DNA of 8,537 bases, taken from the NCBI GenBank assembly GCA_008975185.1, contig BFAU01000056.1, positions 1 through 8,537 on the forward strand. The letters run 5' to 3'. Both the position numbers and the translations under genes were made by a program. The notes beneath the pieces were generated by a model, which was given only the letters and a program-made list of their open reading frames with translations, searched no databases and was not told the origin of the DNA. Shown in pieces: positions 1 to 6,076 of this stretch (positions are counted from its first letter, which is position 1; each line of letters begins with the position of its first letter). The DNA comes from a bacterium MnTg04. Lineage in GTDB: Bacteria > Pseudomonadota > Gammaproteobacteria > Steroidobacterales > MnTg04.

Positions 1-246
1 CAGATTCCCGAAAAACAGATCGAGGGCCTGGTGCACGTCAGCGCTCTGCCGGTCGATTACTACGAGCACGACCCGACCCATCACACGCTGACCGGTGAAA
101 AAAAGCGCCTGGAATTCCGCTTATCGGACCCTTTGCAGGTACGCGTCAGCCACGTCGATATGGACAAGAGAAAGATCGATTTTGAACTGGCGGGCGATCC
201 GCCACCGAGAAAATCACGGATGCAAAAGCGCGGGCGGAAACGATGA
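1..246 (+). CDS. rnr: RNase R, C-terminal end (5' part outside window)
   Basis: This is the last 81 codons of ribonuclease R, a processive 3'-to-5' exoribonuclease that degrades structured RNA. The reading frame is open from base 1, so the RNB catalytic domain lies upstream of the window. The visible residues are the end of the S1 RNA-binding domain: the EGLVHVSAL strand, then DYYEHDPTHHTLTGE, and the closing DMDKRKIDFEL strand, all typical of RNase R. After the S1 domain only about 15 residues remain, and they are rich in Arg and Lys (RKSRMQKRGRKR). This basic tail is much shorter than the long Lys-rich tail of the E. coli enzyme. The stop codon overlaps the start of rlmB in an ATGA, so the two are likely translationally coupled, and rnr–rlmB adjacency is a classic gammaproteobacterial arrangement. 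The family call is firm. Confidence 0.93.
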   Translation, partial: QIPEKQIEGLVHVSALPVDYYEHDPTHHTLTGEKKRLEFRLSDPLQVRVSHVDMDKRKIDFELAGDPPPRKSRMQKRGRKR

Positions 247-980
247 GCAAGAATTTCGTCTATGGTTTTCACGCGATCGAAACACTGCTGAAGGAGCAGG
301 CGCAAAGCGTAGAGAAGCTGCTGGTCTGTGGTCGCGAGAATCGTCGCACCGGCGAAGTCGTACGGCAATCGGAGGCGCTGGGCATACCGGTTGAGCGCGC
401 GCGCCAGGCGGAACTGGATCGGCTAAGCGATAACGCGAACCACCAAGGCTTGCTGGCCTGGGTCAGGCCGCAGGAGGTGCGCAACGAGGCATTCCTCAAA
501 GACCTGGTGCTGGCCGAAGGCGGCAGGATATTTTTGCTGGTCCTCGACGAAATCCAGGACCCGCATAATCTGGGCGCCTGCCTGAGGTCGGCGGATGGCG
601 CAGGCGTTTCAGCGGTGCTTACCCCTCGCCGCCGGTGTGCGGGGCTGACTCCGGCGGTGCGCAAGGTCGCCAGTGGCGCGGCCGAAACGGTGCCGTTGGT
701 CCAGGTCGGCAATCTTGCCCGCATGCTGCGCTGGCTGGCGGAGCAGGACGTGCGGATTATCGGGCTGAGCGGCGATGGCGGGCAGAGCCTGTACGACACT
801 GCCTTGACGGGTCCCCTGGCGCTAGTACTCGGTGGCGAGGGCAAAGGGCTGCGGAGGCTGACCAAGGACCGCTGCGAGGCATTGGCGGCGCTGCCGATGC
901 GCGGCACCATCGATAGTCTGAATGTCTCGGTGGCTGCCGGGATCTGCCTCTACGAAGCCTTGCGCCAGCGCAATTCCTGA
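243..980 (+). CDS. rlmB: 23S rRNA (guanosine-2251-2'-O)-methyltransferase
   Basis: This is a SPOUT-class (TrmH family) methyltransferase of 245 residues, close to the roughly 243 of E. coli RlmB. It 2'-O-methylates G2251 in the peptidyl-transferase P-loop of 23S rRNA using S-adenosylmethionine. An N-terminal substrate-binding domain (residues about 4–75, starting with VYGFHAIETLL) precedes the knotted SPOUT domain. All three family motifs are present: DPHNLGACLRSADGAGV around residues 106–122 (motif 1, with N109 and R115), LALVLGGEGKGLRRLT around 192–207 (motif 2), and SLNVSVAAGICLYEALRQR around 225–243 (motif 3, with the SLNVS element of the AdoMet-binding knot). The ATG at 243 overlaps the rnr stop codon by 4 nt. 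It has no strong Shine-Dalgarno sequence of its own, which suits coupling to rnr. Nothing appears broken. Confidence 0.95.
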   Translation: MSKNFVYGFHAIETLLKEQAQSVEKLLVCGRENRRTGEVVRQSEALGIPVERARQAELDRLSDNANHQGLLAWVRPQEVRNEAFLKDLVLAEGGRIFLLVLDEIQDPHNLGACLRSADGAGVSAVLTPRRRCAGLTPAVRKVASGAAETVPLVQVGNLARMLRWLAEQDVRIIGLSGDGGQSLYDTALTGPLALVLGGEGKGLRRLTKDRCEALAALPMRGTIDSLNVSVAAGICLYEALRQRNS

Positions 981-992
981 GACGCAAAAAGC

Positions 993-1021
993 TTGCTCAA
1001 TATCCGTAACTTGTTTAGCAT
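993..1021 (+). promoter_or_regulatory. Possible sigma70 promoter for the rpsF operon
   Basis: TTGCTC (993–998) and TAGCAT (1016–1021) are separated by 17 nt, the favoured sigma70 spacing. They match the consensus at 3 of 6 and 4 of 6 positions. The site lies just after rlmB and about 100 nt before rpsF, where a promoter for the ribosomal protein genes would be expected, and transcripts from it would contain the whole structured leader. The match is weak and could be chance. Confidence 0.25.
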
Positions 1022-1027
1022 TCGGCT

Positions 1028-1069
1028 CCCTGCGTTTGGCGCAGACACACAGGGCGTCTGAAAAACGCC
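1028..1069 (+). other. Upstream hairpins in the rpsF leader
   Basis: Several short inverted repeats lie here: TGCG (1031–1034) with CGCA (1040–1043), and GGCGT (1053–1057) with ACGCC (1065–1069). Two alternative pairings compete with them: CAGAC (1042–1046) with GTCTG (1056–1060), and CCCTG (1028–1032) with CAGGG (1050–1054). The alternatives are mutually exclusive. No run of T follows, so this is not an intrinsic terminator for rlmB. It may be extra structure in the leader or incidental G+C-rich pairing. Confidence 0.3.
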
Positions 1070-1071
1070 GA

Positions 1072-1118
1072 CTCCTTGCCTCACCGGAAAGCCGGGAGGC
1101 TGTTCAATCCGTAAGGAG
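1072..1118 (+). promoter_or_regulatory. Putative S6:S18-responsive mRNA leader sequestering the rpsF ribosome-binding site
   Basis: CTCCTT (1072–1077) is perfectly complementary to AAGGAG (1113–1118), the Shine-Dalgarno sequence of rpsF. The closed helix encloses a strong hairpin: GCCTC (1078–1082) pairs with GAGGC (1096–1100), and CCGG (1084–1087) pairs with CCGG (1092–1095) around an AAAG loop, leaving A1083 bulged. The two helices abut on their 5' side. The 3' side keeps a 12-nt unpaired segment (1101–1112) that ends in CCGT. In many bacteria the S6:S18 complex is known to bind its own rpsF leader at a structure with a conserved CCG trinucleotide that mimics its 16S rRNA site. The SD-pairing helix and the adjacent unpaired CCG (1109–1111) fit that motif. 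Binding would hold the SD closed and repress rpsF and, by coupling, rpsR. The pairing is seen in the sequence; the regulatory role is inferred. Confidence 0.68.
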
Positions 1119-1124
1119 AGTTCA

Positions 1125-1793
1125 TTGAGACACTATGAAATCGTGTTTCTGGTCCACCCTGACCAGAGCGAACAAGTGCCAGCCATGCTGGAACGCTATC
1201 GTTCGATGATCGAGTCCAATGGCGGTGCAATTCACCGGCAGGAAGACTGGGGCCGGCGGCAGCTGGCCTACCCGATCAACAAAATCCACAAGGCGCATTA
1301 CCTGATGCTCAACATCGAGTGCGGGAAATCGACTCTTGAAGAGCTGGTCGGCGCTTTTCGTTTCAGTGACGCCGTTTTGCGCCACATGGTAGTCAATCGG
1401 GAAGAAGCGATTTCCGAGCCATCGTTTATGGCCGTTGCGGAAGAAGAGAGCAACGCCAGGCCGGAGCACCGGCGGCCGAAGCCCGCGCAGGCAAGCAGTG
1501 ACGAAAAAACCGCAGACGCCGGCAGCAAAGCAGCCGGCGACCCGGGTACTGTTGAAGAATCTGCGGCGGACGCCGGCAAGGAAGCGGCTGGGGCTGACGA
1601 AGTTACTGCTGCCGATGACGCCGATGGCGCGGGGGAGCCTTCTGCACAGGCAGAGAGCGACGCAGTCGCTGCTGAAGAGCCCGCTGCTGCAAACGCCAGC
1701 GAAGACTCGCCTGGGGCCGGCGAAGTAACCGCCGCTGATGACCCCGATACTGCAGAAGAATCCGGCAAAGAAACCACAGCCGGGACCGCTTGA
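1125..1793 (+). CDS. rpsF: 30S ribosomal protein S6 with a long acidic C-terminal extension
   Basis: S6 sits on the platform of the 30S subunit next to S18, with which it dimerises and binds 16S rRNA. Residues 1–100 are a complete S6 fold: RHYEIVFLVHPDQSEQVP at the start, EDWGRRQLAYPINKIHKAHY in the middle, and FRFSDAVLRHMVV near residue 90. The start is TTG at 1125. It is supported by the family-typical M-R-H-Y-E opening and an AAGGAG Shine-Dalgarno sequence 6 nt upstream; no in-frame ATG is available. At 222 residues the protein is far longer than the usual 95–135. From about residue 105 to the end it is low-complexity and rich in Ala, Glu, Asp and Gly, with a repeated EVTAADD element at residues 159–165 and 200–206. 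This tail is probably disordered. Translation is likely autoregulated through the leader just upstream, and rpsR follows 27 nt downstream. Confidence 0.95.
   Translation: MRHYEIVFLVHPDQSEQVPAMLERYRSMIESNGGAIHRQEDWGRRQLAYPINKIHKAHYLMLNIECGKSTLEELVGAFRFSDAVLRHMVVNREEAISEPSFMAVAEEESNARPEHRRPKPAQASSDEKTADAGSKAAGDPGTVEESAADAGKEAAGADEVTAADDADGAGEPSAQAESDAVAAEEPAAANASEDSPGAGEVTAADDPDTAEESGKETTAGTA
1588..1748 (+). repeat. Imperfect direct repeat within the S6 tail coding region
   Basis: A 38-nt unit at 1588–1625 recurs at 1711–1748, with 31 of 38 bases identical by eye. The copies are 123 nt (41 codons) apart and in the same frame. Both encode the core GA(D/G)EVTAADD(A/P)D. Most differences are silent or conservative, which suggests an older internal duplication maintained at the protein level. 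Surrounding codons are also Ala/Glu/Asp-rich, so part of the similarity may reflect composition. Confidence 0.6.
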
Positions 1794-1820
1794 CCGCTAT
1801 CGAACTATTAAGGAACGGAC

Positions 1821-2045
1821 ATGGCAAAATTTCATCGTCGCAGAAAATTCTGCAAATTCACGGCTGATGGCGTCAAGGAAATCGATTACAAAGACCTGGT
1901 TACGCTGAAGGCATATATCACTGAAACCGGGAAAATCGTTCCCAGTCGGATTACCGGCACCAAATCGCATTACCAGCGACAATTGGCCACGGCAGTGAAA
2001 AGGGCGCGTTACCTGGCTTTGCTGCCGTACACCGACCGTCACTGA
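1821..2045 (+). CDS. rpsR: 30S ribosomal protein S18
   Basis: This is a full-length S18 of 74 residues, the small-subunit platform protein that binds 16S rRNA as a heterodimer with S6. The sequence is close to textbook: an Arg-rich start (FHRRRKFCKF), DYKDLVTLKAYITETGKIVPSRITGT, and QRQLATAVKRARYLALLPYTDRH at the end. Only one cysteine is present (residue 11), so this is the zinc-independent form, as in E. coli. An AAGGA Shine-Dalgarno sequence lies 6 nt before the ATG. The gene follows rpsF by 27 nt and is probably co-transcribed and co-regulated with it. No priB gene lies between rpsF and rpsR, unlike in enteric bacteria. Confidence 0.97.
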   Translation: MAKFHRRRKFCKFTADGVKEIDYKDLVTLKAYITETGKIVPSRITGTKSHYQRQLATAVKRARYLALLPYTDRH

Positions 2046-2080
2046 GCGGGCATGGGGCGCGCAGGCGCGTCCGGCTATCG

Positions 2081-2956
2081 ATGCGTGACATTTTGATTTG
2101 GGCGCTGGCTTTTCGCTGGCGGATAGTCCTGCTGATCACGGCCTTGGGAGCCTTGTCCGTGACCGCGCCGCTGGCGAGCGCCTTGCTGGTGCTGTGCGCG
2201 CTGGCACAATCGCCAAGGCTGGCCGTCCAGCTGGCGGCGATGGCCACCGGAATGCTGGCCATACTGACCATAGTCAGTGGCGAGCAAGCATGGTCGGCGC
2301 TGGCGACATTGATCGGCTGGATGCTGGTCATTGGCATGGCGACGCTGGTCCGGCGATTCGGTTCGTTAAACCTGGCCATACAGCTGGCTAGCGTGGTCGC
2401 CTTGCTGGGTATCGTTGTCTGGGGCCTGCTGTGGACGGACCCGGGGAGCACGTTTGAAGCGCTGGTTATGGGGCTGTTGCAGCCGCTGATCAGCCAGGGG
2501 AAACTGCAGGCGGGTTCTGCGGTGTTTCGGCAAATTGCCGAGCTGATGCCGGGCATTTTAGTCGTGTCGATACTGGCGACGTTGCTGATCAGTCTGGCAA
2601 TTGGACGCTACTGGCACGGCTTGCTGACCGGGGAGCAAAAATTTGCCGCGGAGTTTCGGCAGTATCGGCTCGGACGGATTGCCGGGCTGCTGGCAACTGC
2701 CGGTCTGGCAGCCGGTTTTCTGCTCAATGGACCCGGCGCGACCAACCTGCTGGTGGTGGCCGGAGCGGTGTTTTTTGTTCAGGGTCTTGCGGTAGCGCAT
2801 GCCCTGGTGAAGCAGAGCGGGCTGGGATCTATGCCGCTCATGGTGCTGTACGCGGCCATGGTTTTTGCAGCGCAGCTGGCGATACCCTTGGTACTGGCAG
2901 CCGGCCTGGTGGATAACTGGCTGGATTTGAGAGGAAAATTGATCGCACGCAAATAA
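2081..2956 (+). CDS. DUF2232 family multi-pass inner-membrane protein
   Basis: The protein has 291 residues and is almost entirely hydrophobic, with roughly eight or nine membrane segments (about residues 13–45 as one or two, then 50–67, 70–90, 97–118, 156–176, 200–216, 219–242 and 251–276). Between the middle segments lies a cytoplasm-type stretch of Gln, Glu and Arg (GEQKFAAEFRQYRLGR, about 184–199). The C-terminus ends in NWLDLRGKLIARK, resembling the conserved Asn/Trp/Asp-Leu-Arg end of DUF2232 proteins. A DUF2232 gene placed between rpsR and rplI is a recurrent arrangement in Gammaproteobacteria, and that position supports the call as much as the sequence does. The molecular function is unknown. 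The ATG at 2081 has no good Shine-Dalgarno sequence, but the only upstream in-frame alternatives are non-standard codons. Expression is probably by read-through from rpsR. Confidence 0.8.
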   Translation: MRDILIWALAFRWRIVLLITALGALSVTAPLASALLVLCALAQSPRLAVQLAAMATGMLAILTIVSGEQAWSALATLIGWMLVIGMATLVRRFGSLNLAIQLASVVALLGIVVWGLLWTDPGSTFEALVMGLLQPLISQGKLQAGSAVFRQIAELMPGILVVSILATLLISLAIGRYWHGLLTGEQKFAAEFRQYRLGRIAGLLATAGLAAGFLLNGPGATNLLVVAGAVFFVQGLAVAHALVKQSGLGSMPLMVLYAAMVFAAQLAIPLVLAAGLVDNWLDLRGKLIARK

Positions 2957-3000
2957 TTCCCGGCGCGGGCCGGCCGGACTATCAATCTAATGGTGAAGTG

Positions 3001-3534
3001 ATGGACGTAATACTGCTGGAAAAAGTCGAAAACCTGGGTGAAATTGGCGATCAGGTCAAGGTCAAATCGGGTTATGGACGCAACTACCTGTTGCCACAGG
3101 GCAAGGCGCTGTTGGCAACGAGCGAGAACGTCGCGCGGATGGAGGCGTTACGTACGGAACTGGAGGCCAAGGGCAATGCAGAGCTGGGCGAGGCCAGCGC
3201 GCGGGCCGAGAAGCTTACCGGCCTGGTGGTTACCGTAGAAAGCCGGGTTGGCCCTGAAGGCAAATTGTTCGGCTCGGTCGGGCCGATCGACATTGCCGAA
3301 GCGCTTGCAGAAATGGGGCATGATGTACAACGCAGCGAAATTCGCATGACCGATGGTGCGATTCGCGTGGCTGGCGAACACCAGGCCATGCTGCATCTGC
3401 GCTCAGACGTCAATGTGGCGATCACGATTCAGGTTGCCGCGGACGGGTCCGCGGTGGTGATCGACCCGGACGAAGAAGAATCTGCGGATATTACGGCGCC
3501 CGAAGCCGCGGAAGAACCCGCAACCGAGGAATAG
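3001..3534 (+). CDS. rplI: 50S ribosomal protein L9 with acidic C-terminal tail
   Basis: L9 is the elongated 50S protein that binds 23S rRNA near the L1 stalk and helps maintain reading frame. The N-terminal rRNA-binding domain carries the family signature (DVILLEKVENLGEIGDQVKV, then GYGRNYLLPQGKA at about residues 24–36). A helical connector (about 40–75) follows, and then the C-terminal domain with EGKLFGSVGPIDIAEAL and GEHQAMLHLRSDVNVAI. The L9 fold normally ends near residue 149. Here about 28 further residues follow, dominated by Glu, Asp and Ala and ending in EPATEE. I chose ATG 3001 because L9 normally opens with a single Met before the QVILLEKV-type strand; a GTG at 2998 would add one residue. 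A weak GGTGA lies 4 nt upstream of the ATG. It follows the DUF2232 gene by 44 nt, probably in the same operon. Confidence 0.95.
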   Translation: MDVILLEKVENLGEIGDQVKVKSGYGRNYLLPQGKALLATSENVARMEALRTELEAKGNAELGEASARAEKLTGLVVTVESRVGPEGKLFGSVGPIDIAEALAEMGHDVQRSEIRMTDGAIRVAGEHQAMLHLRSDVNVAITIQVAADGSAVVIDPDEEESADITAPEAAEEPATEE

Positions 3535-3546
3535 CCAAGGAATAGA

Positions 3547-3565
3547 AGGCGATTTTCAGTCGCCT
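3547..3565 (+). other. Hairpin between rplI and dnaB
   Basis: AGGCGA (3547–3552) pairs perfectly with TCGCCT (3560–3565) around a 7-nt loop, 12 nt after the rplI stop codon. An intrinsic terminator would need a following run of T, but the next bases are GGCAAGGTG, so full termination is unlikely. It could protect the rplI mRNA 3' end, act as an RNA-processing site, or give partial termination before dnaB. Confidence 0.4.
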
Positions 3566-3587
3566 GGCAAGGTGATAGAGTAGGCTC

Positions 3588-4985
3588 ATGGTCGAGGCGG
3601 TTCAGTCACAATATCCCGGTACCCAGACTGCGGAAAGCCTGCGTCTGCCGCCTCATTCGGTGGAGGCAGAGCAGTCCATACTCGGCGGCCTGATGCTGGA
3701 TAACAGCGGATGGGACCGCATCGCCGATCTCTTGCATGGTAGCGATTTTTACCGCCGCGACCATCAGCTGATCTTCGAAGCCATCGGCGCGCTTTCAGAG
3801 AAAAGCGTACCCAGCGATGCGGTCACCGTTTCCGAGCACCTGGAAAAATGCAGCCAGCTCGACGACGCCGGCGGCCTGGCGTACATCGCGAGCCTTGTCA
3901 GGGACACGCCAAGCGCCGCCAATATCAAGGCTTATGCCGAAATCGTCCGTGAGCGTTCGATGCTGCGCGAGCTTATCCGGGTGGGTGGTGAAATTGCCGG
4001 CAGCGCGTACGCAAACGATGGCCGGGGCGCCGCTGACCTGGTCGATGAGGCCGAGCGCAAGGTGTTCGAGATCGCCGAGCAGGGCCAGCGCGCCGGCAGC
4101 GGCTTTATCGGCTTGAGGAAAATATTGCCAGGAGTCATCGACCGCCTCGACGAGCTGAGTCACTCCGATGGCGATATCACTGGTGTGGCGACCGGGTTTC
4201 AGAAGTTCGACGACTTGACGGCGGGCTTGCATGGTGGCGAATTGATCATCATCGCCGGCCGGCCGTCGATGGGAAAAACCACGCTGGCGATGAATATTGC
4301 GGAGAACGCCGCCATAGCGTGCAAGGTGCCGACGGCGATATTCAGTATGGAAATGTCGGCCGAGCAGTTGGCATTCCGGATGATCGGCTCGATCGGGCGG
4401 GTCAATCAAAGCAAGCTGCGAACCGGGCGATTCTCGGACGAAGACTGGACCCGGATAAACTCCGCGGTAGCCATCATGTCGCAGGCGCCGATTTTTATCG
4501 ATGACACGCCGGCGCTCAGTCCGACGGAAATTCGTGCCCGTTCGCGGCGCCTGAAACGGGAGCATGGCCTGGGCCTGATTGTGGTGGATTATCTGCAGCT
4601 GATGGGGATTTTCGGCACCCGGGAAAACCGCGCAACCGAGATATCGGAAATCTCGCGCTCGCTAAAAGCGCTGGCCAAAGAGCTCGATGTGCCTATCGTC
4701 GCGTTGTCGCAGCTCAACAGAGGGGTCGAGCAACGGACGGACAAGCGGCCGATCATGTCCGACCTGAGAGAGTCGGGCGCCATCGAACAGGATGCCGACC
4801 TGATTGCGTTCATTTATCGCGAGGAAGTGTATGACCCCGACACGCCAAGAAAAGGTGTGGCCGATATCATCATTGCCAAGCAAAGAAACGGTCCCATCGG
4901 GAATCTACACCTCACTTTCCTGGGCGAATACACGAGGTTCGAAAACCTCATCGCCGAGGATTATGGGCTCGGCGATTATAGGTGA
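3588..4985 (+). CDS. dnaB: Replicative DNA helicase DnaB
   Basis: DnaB is the hexameric 5'-to-3' helicase that unwinds DNA at the replication fork and partners with primase and the clamp loader. The 465 residues match the usual 450–475. The N-terminal primase-interacting domain opens with LPPHSVEAEQSILGGLMLDN (about residues 20–39), and a linker follows (about 165–200). The RecA-like motor has Walker A GRPSMGKT at 224–231, SMEMS near 255, and Walker B VVDYLQL at 332–338 with D334. LSQLNRGVEQR, DLRESGAIEQDAD and KQRNGPIG follow. No intein or insertion interrupts these motifs, which are frequent intein sites in other bacteria. The Shine-Dalgarno candidate AAGGTGA (3569–3575) is 12 nt from the ATG, longer than ideal, so initiation may be modest. 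The stop overlaps the alr start by 4 nt. Confidence 0.97.
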   Translation: MVEAVQSQYPGTQTAESLRLPPHSVEAEQSILGGLMLDNSGWDRIADLLHGSDFYRRDHQLIFEAIGALSEKSVPSDAVTVSEHLEKCSQLDDAGGLAYIASLVRDTPSAANIKAYAEIVRERSMLRELIRVGGEIAGSAYANDGRGAADLVDEAERKVFEIAEQGQRAGSGFIGLRKILPGVIDRLDELSHSDGDITGVATGFQKFDDLTAGLHGGELIIIAGRPSMGKTTLAMNIAENAAIACKVPTAIFSMEMSAEQLAFRMIGSIGRVNQSKLRTGRFSDEDWTRINSAVAIMSQAPIFIDDTPALSPTEIRARSRRLKREHGLGLIVVDYLQLMGIFGTRENRATEISEISRSLKALAKELDVPIVALSQLNRGVEQRTDKRPIMSDLRESGAIEQDADLIAFIYREEVYDPDTPRKGVADIIIAKQRNGPIGNLHLTFLGEYTRFENLIAEDYGLGDYR

Positions 4986-6076
4986 GCGCCGCCACGGCCC
5001 GGATCGATACCGACGCCCTTCGCCATAACCTCGGGCAAATCAGGAACCGGGCTCCAGCAAGCAAGATCATGGCCGTAATCAAGGCCAACGCTTATGGCCA
5101 TGGCATGGTGGCGATCGCGCAAGCGCTGGCCGATGCGGACAGCCTGGCTGTCGCGCGCGTCGAGGAAGGCATCCAGTTGCGAGAAGCTGGTATAGCTTGT
5201 CCCATCGTGGTGCTCGAAGGAATCTGCAACGCGGACGAGCTCGGGCTGGCCGGACAACACTCTCTGGAGACGGTGGTTCATTGCCGGGAACAGATCATTC
5301 TGATGGAGCAGAATTCCGGGAGCGGCGCGGATCTGTGGCTGAAACTGGATACCGGGATGAACCGGCTCGGTTCTACCGCGGAGGAATTCGCGGAAGCACA
5401 CCGGCGGCTGGTCAATCTGCCATCGGCAAACCGGGACCCCGGCCTGATGAGCCATTTTTCTTCGGCCGACGTCGCCGAGTCGGAAACCAGCCAGGAGCAA
5501 CTGAGAAAATTCCTGGAAACGACTGCGGGCCTCCCCGGGGAGCGCAGCCTGGCCAATTCGGCCGGCATCCTCAATATTCCCGCAAGCCACCTGGAGTGGG
5601 TCAGACCGGGGCTGTCTCTTTATGGTGTATCGCCGGTCGCCGGAAAAACCGGGCAGGACCTGGGCCTGAGGCCGGTGATGCGTTTTTCAACCTGGTTACT
5701 TGCCACCAGAAATCTCGTCGTGGGCGATACAGTCGGTTATGGTTGCCGATGGCAGGCGGCCAGGCCGACGAGGCTCGGCATTGCGGCCTGTGGATACGGC
5801 GATGGTTATCCCTGGGCTTTGCCGGAGGGTACGCCGTTACGCGTCAAGGGAAAGCATGCCGGATTGGCGGGCCGGGTGTCGATGGATATGATCGCGTTCG
5901 ACCTGGGAGCAGACAGCGATGCGCGCATCGGGGACGAAGTGTTGCTTTGGGGAGAAACTGAATTGCCGGTGGAAGAAATCGCCGCGGCGGCACAGAGCAT
6001 TCCTTACGAATTGCTGTGCCGGGTTTCCGAGCGCGTCAGCCGGGAGATCGTGACCAGCCAGGCGCCTATTGGATAA
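4982..6076 (+). CDS. alr: Alanine racemase
   Basis: This is a fold-type III, PLP-dependent enzyme of 364 residues that interconverts L- and D-alanine in the cytoplasm, supplying D-Ala for peptidoglycan. The PLP lysine is K34 in AVIKANAYGHG. Other family elements are LKLDTGMNRLG, MSHFSSAD, ANSAGIL and WVRPGLSLYG. The catalytic tyrosine motif CGYGDGYP has Y272, and GRVSMDM follows. The start is GTG at 4982, inside the dnaB stop (GTGA overlap), which gives the usual short N-terminus and implies translational coupling. dnaB–alr adjacency is standard in Gammaproteobacteria. Whether this is the constitutive (alr) or catabolic (dadX) type cannot be read from sequence alone; the location favours alr. 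Its 3' end overlaps the convergent FHA gene by 11 nt. Confidence 0.96.
   Translation: MSAATARIDTDALRHNLGQIRNRAPASKIMAVIKANAYGHGMVAIAQALADADSLAVARVEEGIQLREAGIACPIVVLEGICNADELGLAGQHSLETVVHCREQIILMEQNSGSGADLWLKLDTGMNRLGSTAEEFAEAHRRLVNLPSANRDPGLMSHFSSADVAESETSQEQLRKFLETTAGLPGERSLANSAGILNIPASHLEWVRPGLSLYGVSPVAGKTGQDLGLRPVMRFSTWLLATRNLVVGDTVGYGCRWQAARPTRLGIAACGYGDGYPWALPEGTPLRVKGKHAGLAGRVSMDMIAFDLGADSDARIGDEVLLWGETELPVEEIAAAAQSIPYELLCRVSERVSREIVTSQAPIG

Noticed and set aside
1298..1777. A 159-codon minus-strand frame rich in Ser and Ala opposite the S6 tail
   Set aside because: It is the complement of the repetitive Ala/Glu/Asp codons of the S6 extension. Its Ser/Ala composition follows directly from that. 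The S6 frame is continuous with the conserved core.
2959..2977. G+C-rich palindromes (GGCCGGCC and CCCG/CGGG) before rplI
   Set aside because: They are short and overlapping, have no T-tract and no link to the start codon. They are best explained by base composition.
3547..3580. Intrinsic terminator after rplI
   Set aside because: The 6-bp stem is real, but no T-tract follows, so it is recorded only as a hairpin.
3795..4565. A 256-codon open frame on the minus strand inside dnaB
   Set aside because: It is fully antisense to well-conserved DnaB sequence. Its translation is rich in Arg, His and Pro with no recognisable domain, as expected from the complement of a G+C-rich gene.
4251..4600. 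Possible intein or insertion in DnaB at Walker A or Walker B
   Set aside because: The motifs GRPSMGKT and VVDYLQL are uninterrupted and protein length is normal.
5197..5961. A 254-codon plus-strand open frame inside alr in another frame
   Set aside because: The alr frame carries all alanine racemase motifs. The alternative translation is Gly/Arg-rich with no family resemblance, a typical G+C-driven shadow.
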